This document shows, piece after piece, positions 1 to 8,153 of a stretch of DNA of 64,000 nt. The stretch covers positions 682,001-746,000 of the forward strand of contig NZ_QTJV01000004.1 of assembly GCF_003412465.1 (NCBI RefSeq), written 5' to 3'. The notes under the pieces were generated by a model. That model was not told the DNA's origin. It saw only the letters and a program-made list of their open reading frames with translations, and made no database searches. Position 1 is the first letter of the stretch, and each line of letters starts with the position of its first letter. This DNA comes from Chitinophaga silvisoli (GTDB taxonomy: Bacteria; Bacteroidota; Bacteroidia; Chitinophagales; Chitinophagaceae). Made by a program: the position numbers and the translations under genes.

Positions 1-69
1 GTGGTCCTTGCGGCAGGAAACGAAAACAGTGGCACAGGATAGGAGTGCAATAAGAATGGTCTGTTTCAC
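1..69 (-). CDS. Start of a lipoprotein gene cut by the left window edge
   Basis: Reading leftwards from a GTG codon at 69-67 there is an open frame of 23 codons to the window edge. It encodes a typical lipoprotein signal peptide: a Lys at position 2, a hydrophobic stretch, then FVSC followed by RKDH. Only the signal peptide is visible, so the product cannot be named. It lies downstream of the HmuY-like array on the same strand, after a strong terminator, so it probably has its own transcription unit. There is no ATG upstream in this frame, so a GTG (or CTG) start is required. Confidence 0.55.
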   Translation of the reverse strand, partial: MKQTILIALLSCATVFVSCRKDH

Positions 70-151
70 CAGGGTGGATTTTAAAGGGAATTTACAAAAA
101 ATAAAACAGTTTTGATCTTTTTGCCTGCCTGCAGCAGGCGGCCCGGAAAAC

Positions 152-184
152 AGGAAAGCTTCCACCTATGGCAGAAGCTTTCCT
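152..184 (-). terminator. Intrinsic terminator of the HmuY-like operon
   Basis: Perfect 11-bp arms (AGGAAAGCTTC at 152-162 and its complement at 174-184) with an 11-nt loop. On the minus strand the stem is followed by GTTTTCC. It sits 22 bp after the stop codon of the last HmuY-like gene and marks the end of the receptor-HmuY operon. Confidence 0.75.
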
Positions 185-205
185 CTGTAGCTATATAAAG
201 CATCA

Positions 206-907
206 TTATTTCGTTGTTAAATCCGTACTTCCCTTAGCGGAAATAAAGTATTTAAACGTCCAATACCCAAAGTCCTTTTGATAGATCTCAGCTGTCGGCT
301 TTTCAGGAGCCCCTTTATAAATACTTATATACTGGAACTTCACATACCTGCCGTCATTTAATTTAAATACAAACACCGTGGTCTTTGGAAAATTAAAATA
401 AGCCAATTCCCCTGTTTCAGTATTGTACACAGGCTGCGATACATCCATACCCACTGTATGAATAAATGCACTGGCAGCAGGTGCGGTTGTAATGGCATCA
501 AAGGTAGTATCCTCATACCCTGCCACCATTACATCCGAAGGATTCATTGCAAACTTATCCACTCCATCCCAGTAGTCTGGTGCAGTGCCTCCCCAATTAG
601 GTGCCATGATCAATCCGGATCCTCTAAAAGCCAGGTCCCACGCTGCAGTATTGATACTATCCTCTCCTACACCTACCAATCCCATTTTCGTAAAACTAAA
701 AAGATTATAATTCAGCGTAGACGTTGTTGGAACAGGCAAACTATTGATCTCCACTACGCCATTCGCTTTGATAGTTACATTTTCATTCACAATCGAATCC
801 TTTTTTTCATCCACAGGTTTGACAGCTGTATCCTTATCATCTTTACAGGCAAACATAGCACCCGACAGGCACAATGTTAAAAAGGCATACTTAAATTGCA
901 GTTTCAT
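206..907 (-). CDS. HmuY-like haem-binding lipoprotein (paralog 1, last of operon)
   Basis: About 233 residues from the ATG at 907; an upstream in-frame ATG at 958 would put 17 residues before the signal peptide and is unlikely. The signal peptide ends at a Cys followed by KDDKD, which fits the K-(D/E)2 signal known to direct Bacteroidota lipoproteins to the cell surface. The mature part has the WDLAF motif and a C-terminal beta-rich segment (KLNDGRYVKFQYISIYKG) typical of the HmuY family, whose P. gingivalis member captures haem for a TonB receptor. It is the most distal of five consecutive HmuY-like genes behind receptor 1. Haem binding itself is inferred; ligand residues were not identified. 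Confidence 0.8.
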   Translation of the reverse strand: MKLQFKYAFLTLCLSGAMFACKDDKDTAVKPVDEKKDSIVNENVTIKANGVVEINSLPVPTTSTLNYNLFSFTKMGLVGVGEDSINTAAWDLAFRGSGLIMAPNWGGTAPDYWDGVDKFAMNPSDVMVAGYEDTTFDAITTAPAASAFIHTVGMDVSQPVYNTETGELAYFNFPKTTVFVFKLNDGRYVKFQYISIYKGAPEKPTAEIYQKDFGYWTFKYFISAKGSTDLTTK

Positions 908-964
908 TTCATTATTGGTTTTAAAAAAATACAGGAAAACGGCCTTCCGGCGGTACATTACACC

Positions 965-1696
965 TTACAGTGCCTGGTACTGGAAGTTATAATACGGATA
1001 GTTAGTAGCTGAGCTACCTGCATTAGGTGTGCTGTTGGAATAGATGCTGGTAATGCTTACTTTCCAGACAGGCTTACCGGTAATACGATCTTTCAGGATC
1101 AGCGTACGTGGCTGATAGGCGGTTACGATATGAGAGGTAATGTTATAATCATACCAGCCAATAGAAGAGCTGATAAGTACAGTACCCATGTAAATTCTGT
1201 TAGTACCCAGTTTGCCACCCGGAGCTGCCAGCGTGGTTACCCCTTTAGCAGTAGCAAAAGCTGAATCCTGGTAATTCAGGGTATATGCACCGGAATAGGC
1301 ATAGATATCACCATTTGCACTACCGGTGAAACGCAGGTCATAGCTCACGGTAGTAGCATTTACAGAGTCACCACCTACGTTGGTAGACAGGTTGAAATAA
1401 TAAGTGCTCGCGACAGTTGACCACTGTGTACTGTCTGCCGGTGCAGTCACAGTACCCTGGGCAAAGTTGCTTACAGTATATACTGATCCGGATCTGGAAA
1501 CAGTACCTTTAGTTTTGCTGGCATATGGACCAGCTACAGACAGGTTAATGGAACCACCATCCGGTACCACTACAGCCAGACCACCACCCACGGTGAGGCC
1601 GCTGTTAGGCGCAGTTACGTCATCTTTTTGGCAGGAAGAAAATAAAGCAATAGTTCCCGCTACCAGCAGGGCAGCGCTAAAACGAAGTGTTTTCAT
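965..1696 (-). CDS. HmuY-like lipoprotein (paralog 2, divergent)
   Basis: 243 residues, signal peptide with lipidation Cys in FSSCQKDD. It is the most divergent of the array: the family motif appears as YDLRF instead of WDLAF, but the length, the Tyr-rich C-terminus and the position in the array fit an HmuY fold. It follows paralog 3 after a 213-bp gap and precedes paralog 1 by 57 bp, all on one strand. It could bind a different porphyrin or act as an accessory surface protein. The family assignment is less certain than for its neighbours. Confidence 0.65.
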   Translation of the reverse strand: MKTLRFSAALLVAGTIALFSSCQKDDVTAPNSGLTVGGGLAVVVPDGGSINLSVAGPYASKTKGTVSRSGSVYTVSNFAQGTVTAPADSTQWSTVASTYYFNLSTNVGGDSVNATTVSYDLRFTGSANGDIYAYSGAYTLNYQDSAFATAKGVTTLAAPGGKLGTNRIYMGTVLISSSIGWYDYNITSHIVTAYQPRTLILKDRITGKPVWKVSITSIYSNSTPNAGSSATNYPYYNFQYQAL

Positions 1697-1909
1697 TAGA
1701 TTTGTAGTTTAAGAATTCTCAATAGTATGGCTTCTTGTGTAGGACAGCATTTTCCCAGGCGCTATTCGGACCGTCACATCCAGCGTCTGTGGTTAACGCA
1801 GCCTGCATAAGGCCATACTTCTTTTTTCCAATTAGTGGTTATTCCCGGTCACCGGCCGTTTCCTGTAATATTTTTGTGTTTAGGTTATCTTCCCACTCTA
1901 AGCTCTACC
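1697..1909 (-). other. Gap between HmuY-like genes, nothing clear
   Basis: 213 bp inside the HmuY-like array. No open frame with coding character, no terminator with a T-run and no convincing promoter was found. It contains a GC-rich GGTCACCGGCC stretch near 1848. Probably transcribed as part of the operon. Confidence 0.4.
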
Positions 1910-2644
1910 CTACTTCGTCTTCAAGTCCAAACTCCCCGCTGTCCCCTGCACATAATACCTGAAATTGAAATAAGGTGCCAAATTCTTCGTATTCGGATCC
2001 TGGTAATCAGGTGCCGTAGCCGGGTTATCCTTATACAGATTCACCAGCTCCACCTTCACATACCGCCTATCCTTCAGCAAAAAAATTAAAGACCTATCCT
2101 TATAAGGCACCAATGAATGATTACTGAACTGGTAATACCCCCAGCTATCAATTATATCATTCATATCAAATGAAATCGGCACACTATTCCTGATCATAGA
2201 ATCAGCAGGTGCAGCACTCAGCTCATCAAATGCAGTTCTAATCACCCTGATCTTCCCAACCCCATTCTTACCTTCTGCAGTAGCAGCATCCGCATTGATC
2301 TGCGAATTATAAATGCTGTTGAACATAATATGCCAGGTCGCTAAGCCATCCACAGCTGCTGCACTATCCACAACCTTATGCGTATCAAAATTGAAATACC
2401 ATGCACGATGTCCTTCCGATGCAGAATGCCCTACATCCGGTGCAGGATAGTTTACTACATAGACTACATGGTATGTCTCATCCAGGTATATATGTTCCTC
2501 CAATTTTTTTACACGGCCGGGTACCCAGTTAGTACCTTCCAGGTAAGTCTCAGCTGTTGGAACCGTATCATCATCTTTTCCACATGCGCAGAAAAACAGG
2601 AGGGTCAGTGCCAGCAAACTATTGGTTAAACGTCTTATTGCCAT
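1910..2644 (-). CDS. HmuY-like lipoprotein (paralog 3)
   Basis: 244 residues from the ATG at 2644. The frame is open to 2746, but a start there would give 34 non-signal residues. The signal peptide ends FFCACGKDDD, with an acidic run after the Cys. The family motif appears as WHIMF followed by NSIYNSQINA, matching DIYNALVYVN in paralog 5. The C-terminus has the conserved pattern (YFNFRYYVQG). Its start lies inside the last 26 bp of paralog 4, so translation of the two is probably coupled. Confidence 0.75.
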   Translation of the reverse strand: MAIRRLTNSLLALTLLFFCACGKDDDTVPTAETYLEGTNWVPGRVKKLEEHIYLDETYHVVYVVNYPAPDVGHSASEGHRAWYFNFDTHKVVDSAAAVDGLATWHIMFNSIYNSQINADAATAEGKNGVGKIRVIRTAFDELSAAPADSMIRNSVPISFDMNDIIDSWGYYQFSNHSLVPYKDRSLIFLLKDRRYVKVELVNLYKDNPATAPDYQDPNTKNLAPYFNFRYYVQGTAGSLDLKTK

Positions 2645-3401
2645 CTTTGTTAATCGTGTATTTAAAAGTGATATAAGGTGCAGCAGTATGAATGTCCGGC
2701 TTAGCCGGCCTGTCTTTATAAAAACTGTAAATGACCAGTTTCGCATAATTACCCCTGGCAGTTTTGACTATAATCGTGCGCGGCAGATTGTAAACCACAT
2801 GAGCCTTCTCACTATCGCCAGGATACAATTGCCCATAGAAGTCATAGAAGGCATAACCATTCGTACTGCCATTGAAATGATCTAAAGTCAGGTAGCCGTT
2901 TATCAACAGCTGATCATCCGCAACAGGTACTGCCGTCACCTTATCAAACGCCTCTTCCATCAGGCTTTGTGCAATAGGTACTGCGACAGGGCGCTGGTTT
3001 TCATAATCGAAATATTGTTTATCCACCGCACTGTCTACTACCAGGTAAATCCCTCCTTTCCCAGGCCCACCCTTACCAGGATTATAATTAGCAGTGCCAT
3101 TATTGGCCCATATACTGCTGTTGTAAATACTGGCAAATGCAATGTCCCATTTGTCTGTAGCAGCATAAGCTTCTGGAATCACCCGACCATCTTCCAAGCT
3201 ATAGTAAACTGTCTTGAACGATGCACTGCCACCAGCCCTGGCAACAGTATCACCCAGTAGATTATTTACAGTATAAGTACCGCTGGCAGTCACGGTTATC
3301 GCAGGCAGATCAGGCAAAGAAGGATCATCTTCTTTATCCTTATCCGAACAGGATGCGAATAAAAAAACGGTCAACAAAAGAAAAGATATACGCATTAGCA
3401 T
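2619..3401 (-). CDS. HmuY-like lipoprotein (paralog 4)
   Basis: 260 residues. Two start codons are possible, 3401 and 3395. The first overlaps the stop codon of paralog 5 as TAATG, a classic coupling arrangement. Lipobox FASC followed by SDKDKEDD. Shows WDIAFASIYNSSIWAN and a glycine-rich PGKGGPGKGG loop also found in paralog 5, then the Tyr/Phe-rich C-terminal strands. Paralogs 4 and 5 are the closest pair in the array and look like a recent tandem duplication. Predicted surface-exposed haem capture protein; ligand inferred from family and context. Confidence 0.78.
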   Translation of the reverse strand: MLMRISFLLLTVFLFASCSDKDKEDDPSLPDLPAITVTASGTYTVNNLLGDTVARAGGSASFKTVYYSLEDGRVIPEAYAATDKWDIAFASIYNSSIWANNGTANYNPGKGGPGKGGIYLVVDSAVDKQYFDYENQRPVAVPIAQSLMEEAFDKVTAVPVADDQLLINGYLTLDHFNGSTNGYAFYDFYGQLYPGDSEKAHVVYNLPRTIIVKTARGNYAKLVIYSFYKDRPAKPDIHTAAPYITFKYTINKDGNKTFNQ

Positions 3402-4096
3402 TAAGGTGTTTTCAGGTTATGACTACCATCCTGCTGAACAAAATAGCGGAAAGTGAAATAAGGTGCCGGCCAGAAAAGATCCGTTACAGCAGGTGGGTTC
3501 CCCTGGTATACATTGATCAGTTCCAGTTTACCATATAATCCCTCTGCAGTACGGATGATAAATGTGCGGTTCTTAATGGGCACTGCCAGGTGTGTATTCA
3601 GTGAATAGAAATACCAACCCGTGTTATAAGGTTGTGGATAACCATCCCATCCTGCAAAATTCAGGTTTGCAGTTTCGAATGCTGCATCATCAGGCGCAGT
3701 GGTCACCTTGCTGTAGGCAGAATCCACAGCGATGATCATTCCTTTTCCTGCACCGCCTTTCCCTGGCCCTGCCCCGCTACCATTATTTACATACACAAGT
3801 GCATTATAGATATCAGTAAATGCCAGGTCCCAGTTGTTACTCTGCTTAAAAGTATTGCTGCTATCCCAGGATTGTAGTTTCGTAGATAGCTTGAAATAAA
3901 AACTCTTAAACGGGCGTTTTTCTTTTCCTTCCACGCCATCAGCCACAGAGGCTTCTGTATCACCAGCCAGGTCATAGATAACGGTGCTTACACCATCTTC
4001 ATAATTTAGCTTATCGACGTTGTTGTTGTCTTTCTTACAGGCTACAGTCAGCAGTAGGATGGCTGCTAACCATGACCATTGGGCTCGCTTGTACAT
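3401..4096 (-). CDS. HmuY-like lipoprotein (paralog 5, first after receptor 1)
   Basis: 231 residues from the ATG at 4096, which directly precedes a normal signal peptide (MYKRAQWSWLAAILLL, Cys in VACKKD). The frame stays open to 4144 because the 24-bp repeat upstream is a multiple of three and each unit carries its own ATG; the first 16 codons of the long version are two repeat units, not protein with a role. Shows WDLAFTDIYNALVYVN and a PGKGGAGKG loop shared with paralog 4. It is the first gene after receptor 1 (gap 314 bp, filled by the repeat array), so it is the likely direct partner of that receptor. Confidence 0.78.
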   Translation of the reverse strand: MYKRAQWSWLAAILLLTVACKKDNNNVDKLNYEDGVSTVIYDLAGDTEASVADGVEGKEKRPFKSFYFKLSTKLQSWDSSNTFKQSNNWDLAFTDIYNALVYVNNGSGAGPGKGGAGKGMIIAVDSAYSKVTTAPDDAAFETANLNFAGWDGYPQPYNTGWYFYSLNTHLAVPIKNRTFIIRTAEGLYGKLELINVYQGNPPAVTDLFWPAPYFTFRYFVQQDGSHNLKTP

Positions 4097-4410
4097 ATTG
4101 GTTTTGGCTCGTTCGTACATATTGGCTTTGGTTAGTTTGTCCATATCGGTTTTAGTTCACTTATACATATTGGGTTAGGCTCGTTTGTACATATTGCTTT
4201 TCGATCACTTGTACATATTGCCTTTCGATCGTTTGTACTTATTTTTTTCCCTCGCTTGTACATATTGCCTTTCGCTCGCTTGTACCTATTTCTTTCCACT
4301 CGCTTGTACATATTTCTTTTCGCTCACTTGTACATATTGGTTTGCGATCGCTTGTACATATTGCCTTTCGCTCCCATGTACTTATTTTCTCCCTCGCTTG
4401 TACATATTCG
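4083..4410. repeat. 24-bp tandem repeat, 14 copies, carrying the start codon of paralog 5
   Basis: The core GTACAT recurs at 4091, 4115, 4139 (as GTCCAT), 4163 (as ATACAT), 4187, 4211, 4235, 4258, 4282, 4306, 4330, 4354, 4378 and 4400: spacing 24 except one 23 and one 22. On the minus strand each unit reads like ACCAATATGTACAAGCGAGC, and 11 of 14 units keep the ATG. The last unit supplies the true start of the HmuY-like gene. Several copies read ATG-TAC-AAG-TGA, a complete three-codon frame. The array begins right at the stop codon of receptor 1. Confidence 0.9.
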
Positions 4411-6672
4411 CTATTGTTTAAACAGTCGCCACTTCAATCCAGCCATCAGGATACGACCAGCTTGTCCTGGCATCAACATATCCGTATAATTCATAAGATT
4501 GTCTGCCGTAAATTGAACAGCCAGATGCCCCTTGCAAAACTTCTTTTCGACAGAAGCATATACCAGACAATAAGCATCTATAAACGTATCGTAAGTGTCC
4601 AGGAACCTGTTATTGTTGGCATCATCATAACCTGACCTGCTCTTATAATTAGCTCGAATAGTAGCACTAACACCCCAGGGCACATACTCATAAAACACAC
4701 GCAGGTTCAGCATATGACGGGACCGGTTCTCAAGACCGATATAGTCACTCACTTTCGATGCCCTCGTCTCACCAGTATTATTATTTCTGATCTTATTGTA
4801 TGGATAAGCACCCATCCTGATGGAATCCATAATACCTCTATCCTTCGCATACAACAACTGGTAGCCGACAGATACATCCAGTCCTTTCATGATATGTGTA
4901 CTGATGCCGGTTTCTATACCGCCGGTAAATGACCTGTCAAGATTGATATAGGAATAAACAGGTTGAAAATTTGTTCGGGTAGCAATCTGCACCGTATTAA
5001 TAAAATTGTGCAGCTGGTTGTAAAAACCATTTACATCAATCCGGATATTTTGTAAAGGTGTGTAACTCACGCCTACATTATATGAAACAGCCATCTCCGG
5101 TTTTAGCGCAGTACTGATATCTTTAGCTACAGGTCTTACCTCACTAATCAAACCTGCTGCCTGCATAGATGCAATCTGAGTAGCCACTTCTTCTACACCA
5201 AGCACAGTATAACCTGCCTGCGGATTAGTAAACACCTGGTATCGTTTTTGGAAATCAGGTGTCTTATAACCCGTTCCAAAAGCAGCAGTCAGGAATATTT
5301 TCTCCGATAGACGATACTTCAATCCTGCGCTGGGATTGAGCCTGCCACCATAAAAATCAGAATGGTCATAGCGAAACCCTAAGCGGGAACTGAATCGAGG
5401 ATTCACTTTCCAGTCGCCCTGCAGATAGGCATATTCACTTCTTAAATCATTCCCATCCATCACCTCAAGATTACCGCCTGCACCACCTACAAACGATAAC
5501 TGATTCGATGCCACATACTGTACCTGTTCTTCGAAGCGATGATAGTATTGCGTAAAATCATTTGAAGTCAGCTGGGTAGACTTGCCTGTACTTACATCCT
5601 GTGTAGTACTATATCTTGTTAAGTAGTATTGTGTTTTTAGCTGCCAGCCCTTGTTCAGGGTAGACTGCCATACAATCGCTGAATTCACATCGCTTTCATG
5701 CAGTACATCTCTGGTGCTGTTCGTCACCTGACTACTGCTATACACCGATTCATTGATTGAATTGCGGAGCGCCCAGCGACCAGCAATGTGCAATGCGTTT
5801 TTAGCATTCAGTTTATAACGCAGCCGGCCTTGCAGACTATAACTATCATAAGGTGGCGCGGTACTGCCCTTGCTTAAAAAGGAATTTACGTTGTAGCCAT
5901 CGGTATGATAAAAATTGCCTGATAGGTTGAAGGCTCCTCTATTTTCTTTATAATTGGAATAATCGGAATTCCCTGGATGATCTGTTTTCCTTCCATAATT
6001 CGTTTCTCCTCCATAATCTGTTTTCCTTCCATGATCCCTTTCTCCTGCATGATCTGTTTTCCTCCCATAATCTGTTCTCCCTCCTTTCCCAATTCCTCCT
6101 CCAAAAGGCATCTCCCCTTCCACCGTCACATCCTGCGTATGCTGCGATCCATACCTCACAATCACCTGCCCCTGTGCAGCATCAATCCCTTGCCTGGTAA
6201 TAATATTCACCACACCTCCCAACGCCTCACTCCCAAACAAACTCGAACTCGCTCCCTTCACAATCTCAATCCTTTCAATATCAGCAACAGTTATCCTCGA
6301 CAAGTCGAAATTCCCTGCATTTCTACCTATCATAGGTTGGCCATCAATCAAAATCAAAATATAATCAGCGCTAAACCCCTGCAACTGCATCCCAATCGCC
6401 CTGGACCCTGCAGATACATCATTGACAATCGCAATCCCTGTCTGTTCACGCATCACTTCATCCAACCTTCTACTCCCCATCATCTCTAAAGTCTTCCGAT
6501 TAATGACTGTCACAGGCATTGCTGCCCGGCTACTAAGAGTTTCCAGGTGCACGGCCTTGACTTCCACACCCTTTAAGGTATGAGAGGTATGGGAGCTATC
6601 GGACTGACCGAAGGCACACAAACTACTACAACACAATATGATGACCGTGTATAAATCTTTGCTGGTACGCAT
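4411..6672 (-). CDS. TonB-dependent outer-membrane haem receptor 1 (HmuR-like)
   Basis: 753 residues. Signal peptide ends near CAFGQ, followed by a TonB-box-like region, the plug domain (about 45-165, with IERIEIVKG and GGVVNIITRQG) and a 22-strand-type barrel ending in Phe-Lys-Gln. Context (five HmuY-like lipoproteins downstream, importer genes nearby) points to haem or haemoprotein uptake. Residues 197-238 are an unusual hexapeptide repeat between the first two predicted barrel strands. A shared regulon operator lies 113 bp upstream. Substrate is inferred from neighbours. Confidence 0.85.
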   Translation of the reverse strand: MRTSKDLYTVIILCCSSLCAFGQSDSSHTSHTLKGVEVKAVHLETLSSRAAMPVTVINRKTLEMMGSRRLDEVMREQTGIAIVNDVSAGSRAIGMQLQGFSADYILILIDGQPMIGRNAGNFDLSRITVADIERIEIVKGASSSLFGSEALGGVVNIITRQGIDAAQGQVIVRYGSQHTQDVTVEGEMPFGGGIGKGGRTDYGRKTDHAGERDHGRKTDYGGETNYGRKTDHPGNSDYSNYKENRGAFNLSGNFYHTDGYNVNSFLSKGSTAPPYDSYSLQGRLRYKLNAKNALHIAGRWALRNSINESVYSSSQVTNSTRDVLHESDVNSAIVWQSTLNKGWQLKTQYYLTRYSTTQDVSTGKSTQLTSNDFTQYYHRFEEQVQYVASNQLSFVGGAGGNLEVMDGNDLRSEYAYLQGDWKVNPRFSSRLGFRYDHSDFYGGRLNPSAGLKYRLSEKIFLTAAFGTGYKTPDFQKRYQVFTNPQAGYTVLGVEEVATQIASMQAAGLISEVRPVAKDISTALKPEMAVSYNVGVSYTPLQNIRIDVNGFYNQLHNFINTVQIATRTNFQPVYSYINLDRSFTGGIETGISTHIMKGLDVSVGYQLLYAKDRGIMDSIRMGAYPYNKIRNNNTGETRASKVSDYIGLENRSRHMLNLRVFYEYVPWGVSATIRANYKSRSGYDDANNNRFLDTYDTFIDAYCLVYASVEKKFCKGHLAVQFTADNLMNYTDMLMPGQAGRILMAGLKWRLFKQ
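5944..6087 (-). repeat. In-frame 18-bp repeat inside receptor 1
   Basis: Seven 6-residue units in a row (GGRTDY, GRKTDH, AGERDH, GRKTDY, GGETNY, GRKTDH, PGNSDY), grouped as pairs in a 36-bp higher-order unit. They fall right after the first barrel strand, where the loop should face outwards. The reading frame is kept. Confidence 0.85.
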
Positions 6673-6732
6673 GAAAATTGAAGGATAGTGCTATCTACAG
6701 CATATCGGGTACAATAATATATTTTGGTTCGG

Positions 6733-6752
6733 GGCGGAGTAGTGTAAAATTA
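6733..6752 (-). promoter_or_regulatory. Receptor 1 promoter -7 region and ACTCCGCC leader element
   Basis: On the minus strand TAATTTTA (6752-6745) is a 6/8 to 7/8 match to the Bacteroidota -7 box TAnnTTTG. Four bases later comes ACTCCGCC (6740-6733), which also occurs just after the -7 box of receptor 2 and near that of hmuT. Predicted 5' leader of about 65-70 nt. Confidence 0.5.
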
Positions 6753-6784
6753 GGAAGTGAATATGACAGGAAAGTGACGAAACG

Positions 6785-6810
6785 GGAAAACAATTTACGC
6801 AATCAGGAAA
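6785..6810 (-). promoter_or_regulatory. Haem-regulon operator, site A
   Basis: Plus-strand reading GGAAAA at 6785, TTTACGCAA at 6794-6802, GGAAA at 6806. The two GGAAA copies are 21 bp apart, two helical turns. The same arrangement occurs upstream of receptor 2 and of the small gene at 10530, and in a variant upstream of hmuT. Confidence 0.6.
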
Positions 6811-6832
6811 AGTAGGACTGCTCACTAAAAAA

Positions 6833-6877
6833 ATGGGTGTTAATGATTATTGCTTCCGCAAAATCATTAACACCCAT
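6833..6877 (-). terminator. Intrinsic terminator after HmuY-like paralog 6
   Basis: Perfect 16-bp arms (6833-6848 and 6862-6877) with a 13-nt loop, followed on the minus strand by seven T residues. It separates the receptor 2/paralog 6 unit from the receptor 1 promoter. Confidence 0.85.
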
Positions 6878-6912
6878 CTCCAAAATATCGCCTATTCTTT
6901 TTAAAATATCGC

Positions 6913-7932
6913 CTATTCTTTAATCAACGCATACTCTACTACCGGATACCCTCTCTCACCACCATCATTAATACCCATACTCACAAACTTCAGCTTATAA
7001 TAGTTACCAACCGGATCCCTCACCACATAATAATACTGTTTATAAATCCCGGTACCGGTAGATCTCCAGCTGCTGCCAATCGCATCTCTCTTAGAAGAGA
7101 ATGTCAATGAAGCCGTATCCGCCTTCTTAAAGTTTGCATACCCTACAGTAGTAGAATCTACCTTAGCAGCAGCAACACCACCCTGCTGGTTGATCACCAC
7201 AAAATCAGAGAAGAAATAAGGAATAGTGGCAGTATAATAAGCCGCATAAGACCAGGCAAAATCCCACTCCGCCTTTTTAGGTTCCACATTCACAGTAGCC
7301 CCGCTGTCAAAAGAGAAGAACACAAAATTGTAGCTGCTGTTCTTAGTAATCGTTACCGTTTTCACAGTCGTCGCACCCAGCAAAGCATATTGCAAAGTAT
7401 ACCCTGTAGTACCGCTACGCGTAATCTTCACTTTATACCAGGTAGCAGGATCAGACGCACTTGCAGTTTCCGGTTTAACCAGGTATACATAGTTCGTAGC
7501 ATCAGTGGCTGATACTTCAGCAATCACGGTACCACTCAGTTCACCATATACATTATCAATCATGCTCAGTGTACCCTGACCCTGACCAATTGCAAGACTC
7601 ACACCAGCAGCATCATCAGTATTTACAGCAGTGATATCAGTCTTGGCGGTTGCTACCGCACTCATAGAAGTAAAGCCGTTCAGAATCACCCTGTAATCAT
7701 TTCCACTATAAAAGCCCAGTGACCAGCTGGTACGGCTCACAGCAGTAGCAGAATCAGTACTCATATCTACATATACTGTTTTAGGAGAACCGGTACCACC
7801 GCCACCATCTAAAGTTAATTCGGAACCATCCGAAGGAGCAATCACCACAGTGGCATCATCATCTTTACTACATGCGCTAAATAATCCAGTAGTAGCAAGG
7901 CCGAGCACGAGTAAAAGTCTGCTTAATTTCAT
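6913..7932 (-). CDS. Long HmuY-like lipoprotein (paralog 6, partner of receptor 2)
   Basis: 339 residues from the ATG at 7932 (an upstream ATG at 7968 precedes a charged, non-signal stretch). Signal peptide ends FSACSKDDDA. About 100 residues longer than the other five. It seems to contain two related halves: the first with SWSLGFYSGNDYRVILNG, the second with AEWDFAWSYAAYYT, the latter the WD-x-A-[FW] signature of HmuY proteins. It follows receptor 2 and ends at a strong terminator, so receptor 2 plus paralog 6 form their own unit. Haem binding inferred. Confidence 0.75.
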   Translation of the reverse strand: MKLSRLLLVLGLATTGLFSACSKDDDATVVIAPSDGSELTLDGGGGTGSPKTVYVDMSTDSATAVSRTSWSLGFYSGNDYRVILNGFTSMSAVATAKTDITAVNTDDAAGVSLAIGQGQGTLSMIDNVYGELSGTVIAEVSATDATNYVYLVKPETASASDPATWYKVKITRSGTTGYTLQYALLGATTVKTVTITKNSSYNFVFFSFDSGATVNVEPKKAEWDFAWSYAAYYTATIPYFFSDFVVINQQGGVAAAKVDSTTVGYANFKKADTASLTFSSKRDAIGSSWRSTGTGIYKQYYYVVRDPVGNYYKLKFVSMGINDGGERGYPVVEYALIKE

Positions 7933-7997
7933 AGAGTTTTTGATTTTTGAATTGTATTTTATGAGCATTTAAATTATTGGCTGTATTATTAGTTTTA

Positions 7998-8112
7998 CCT
8001 GTATTCCTGTATTCCCTACAGTACCCGTTTCCCTGTATTCTCCATTTCCCTGGTATTTCTCGTTTCCCTGGTATTTCCCGTTTCCCTGGTATTCCCCTGT
8101 ATTTCCCTGTTC
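7998..8112. repeat. 18-bp tandem repeat between receptor 2 and paralog 6
   Basis: Repeats of TTTCCCTGGTATTTCCCG, clearest at 8045-8095, with degraded CCTGTATTCC copies on both sides. It occupies most of the 221-bp gap. No coding potential. Confidence 0.75.
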
Positions 8113-8153
8113 CAACGAGATATCAAAAACGAATCATATCTTTGATTCCTACC

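Noticed and set aside
4083..4410. CRISPR array
   Set aside because: Units are contiguous 24-mers without unique spacers and no cas gene is present. The same holds for the 41- and 47-bp arrays.
4185..4635. Cys/Leu/Tyr-rich plus-strand frames in the 24-bp repeat
   Set aside because: Repeats without stops by chance; the peptides are simple periodic strings with no start signal.
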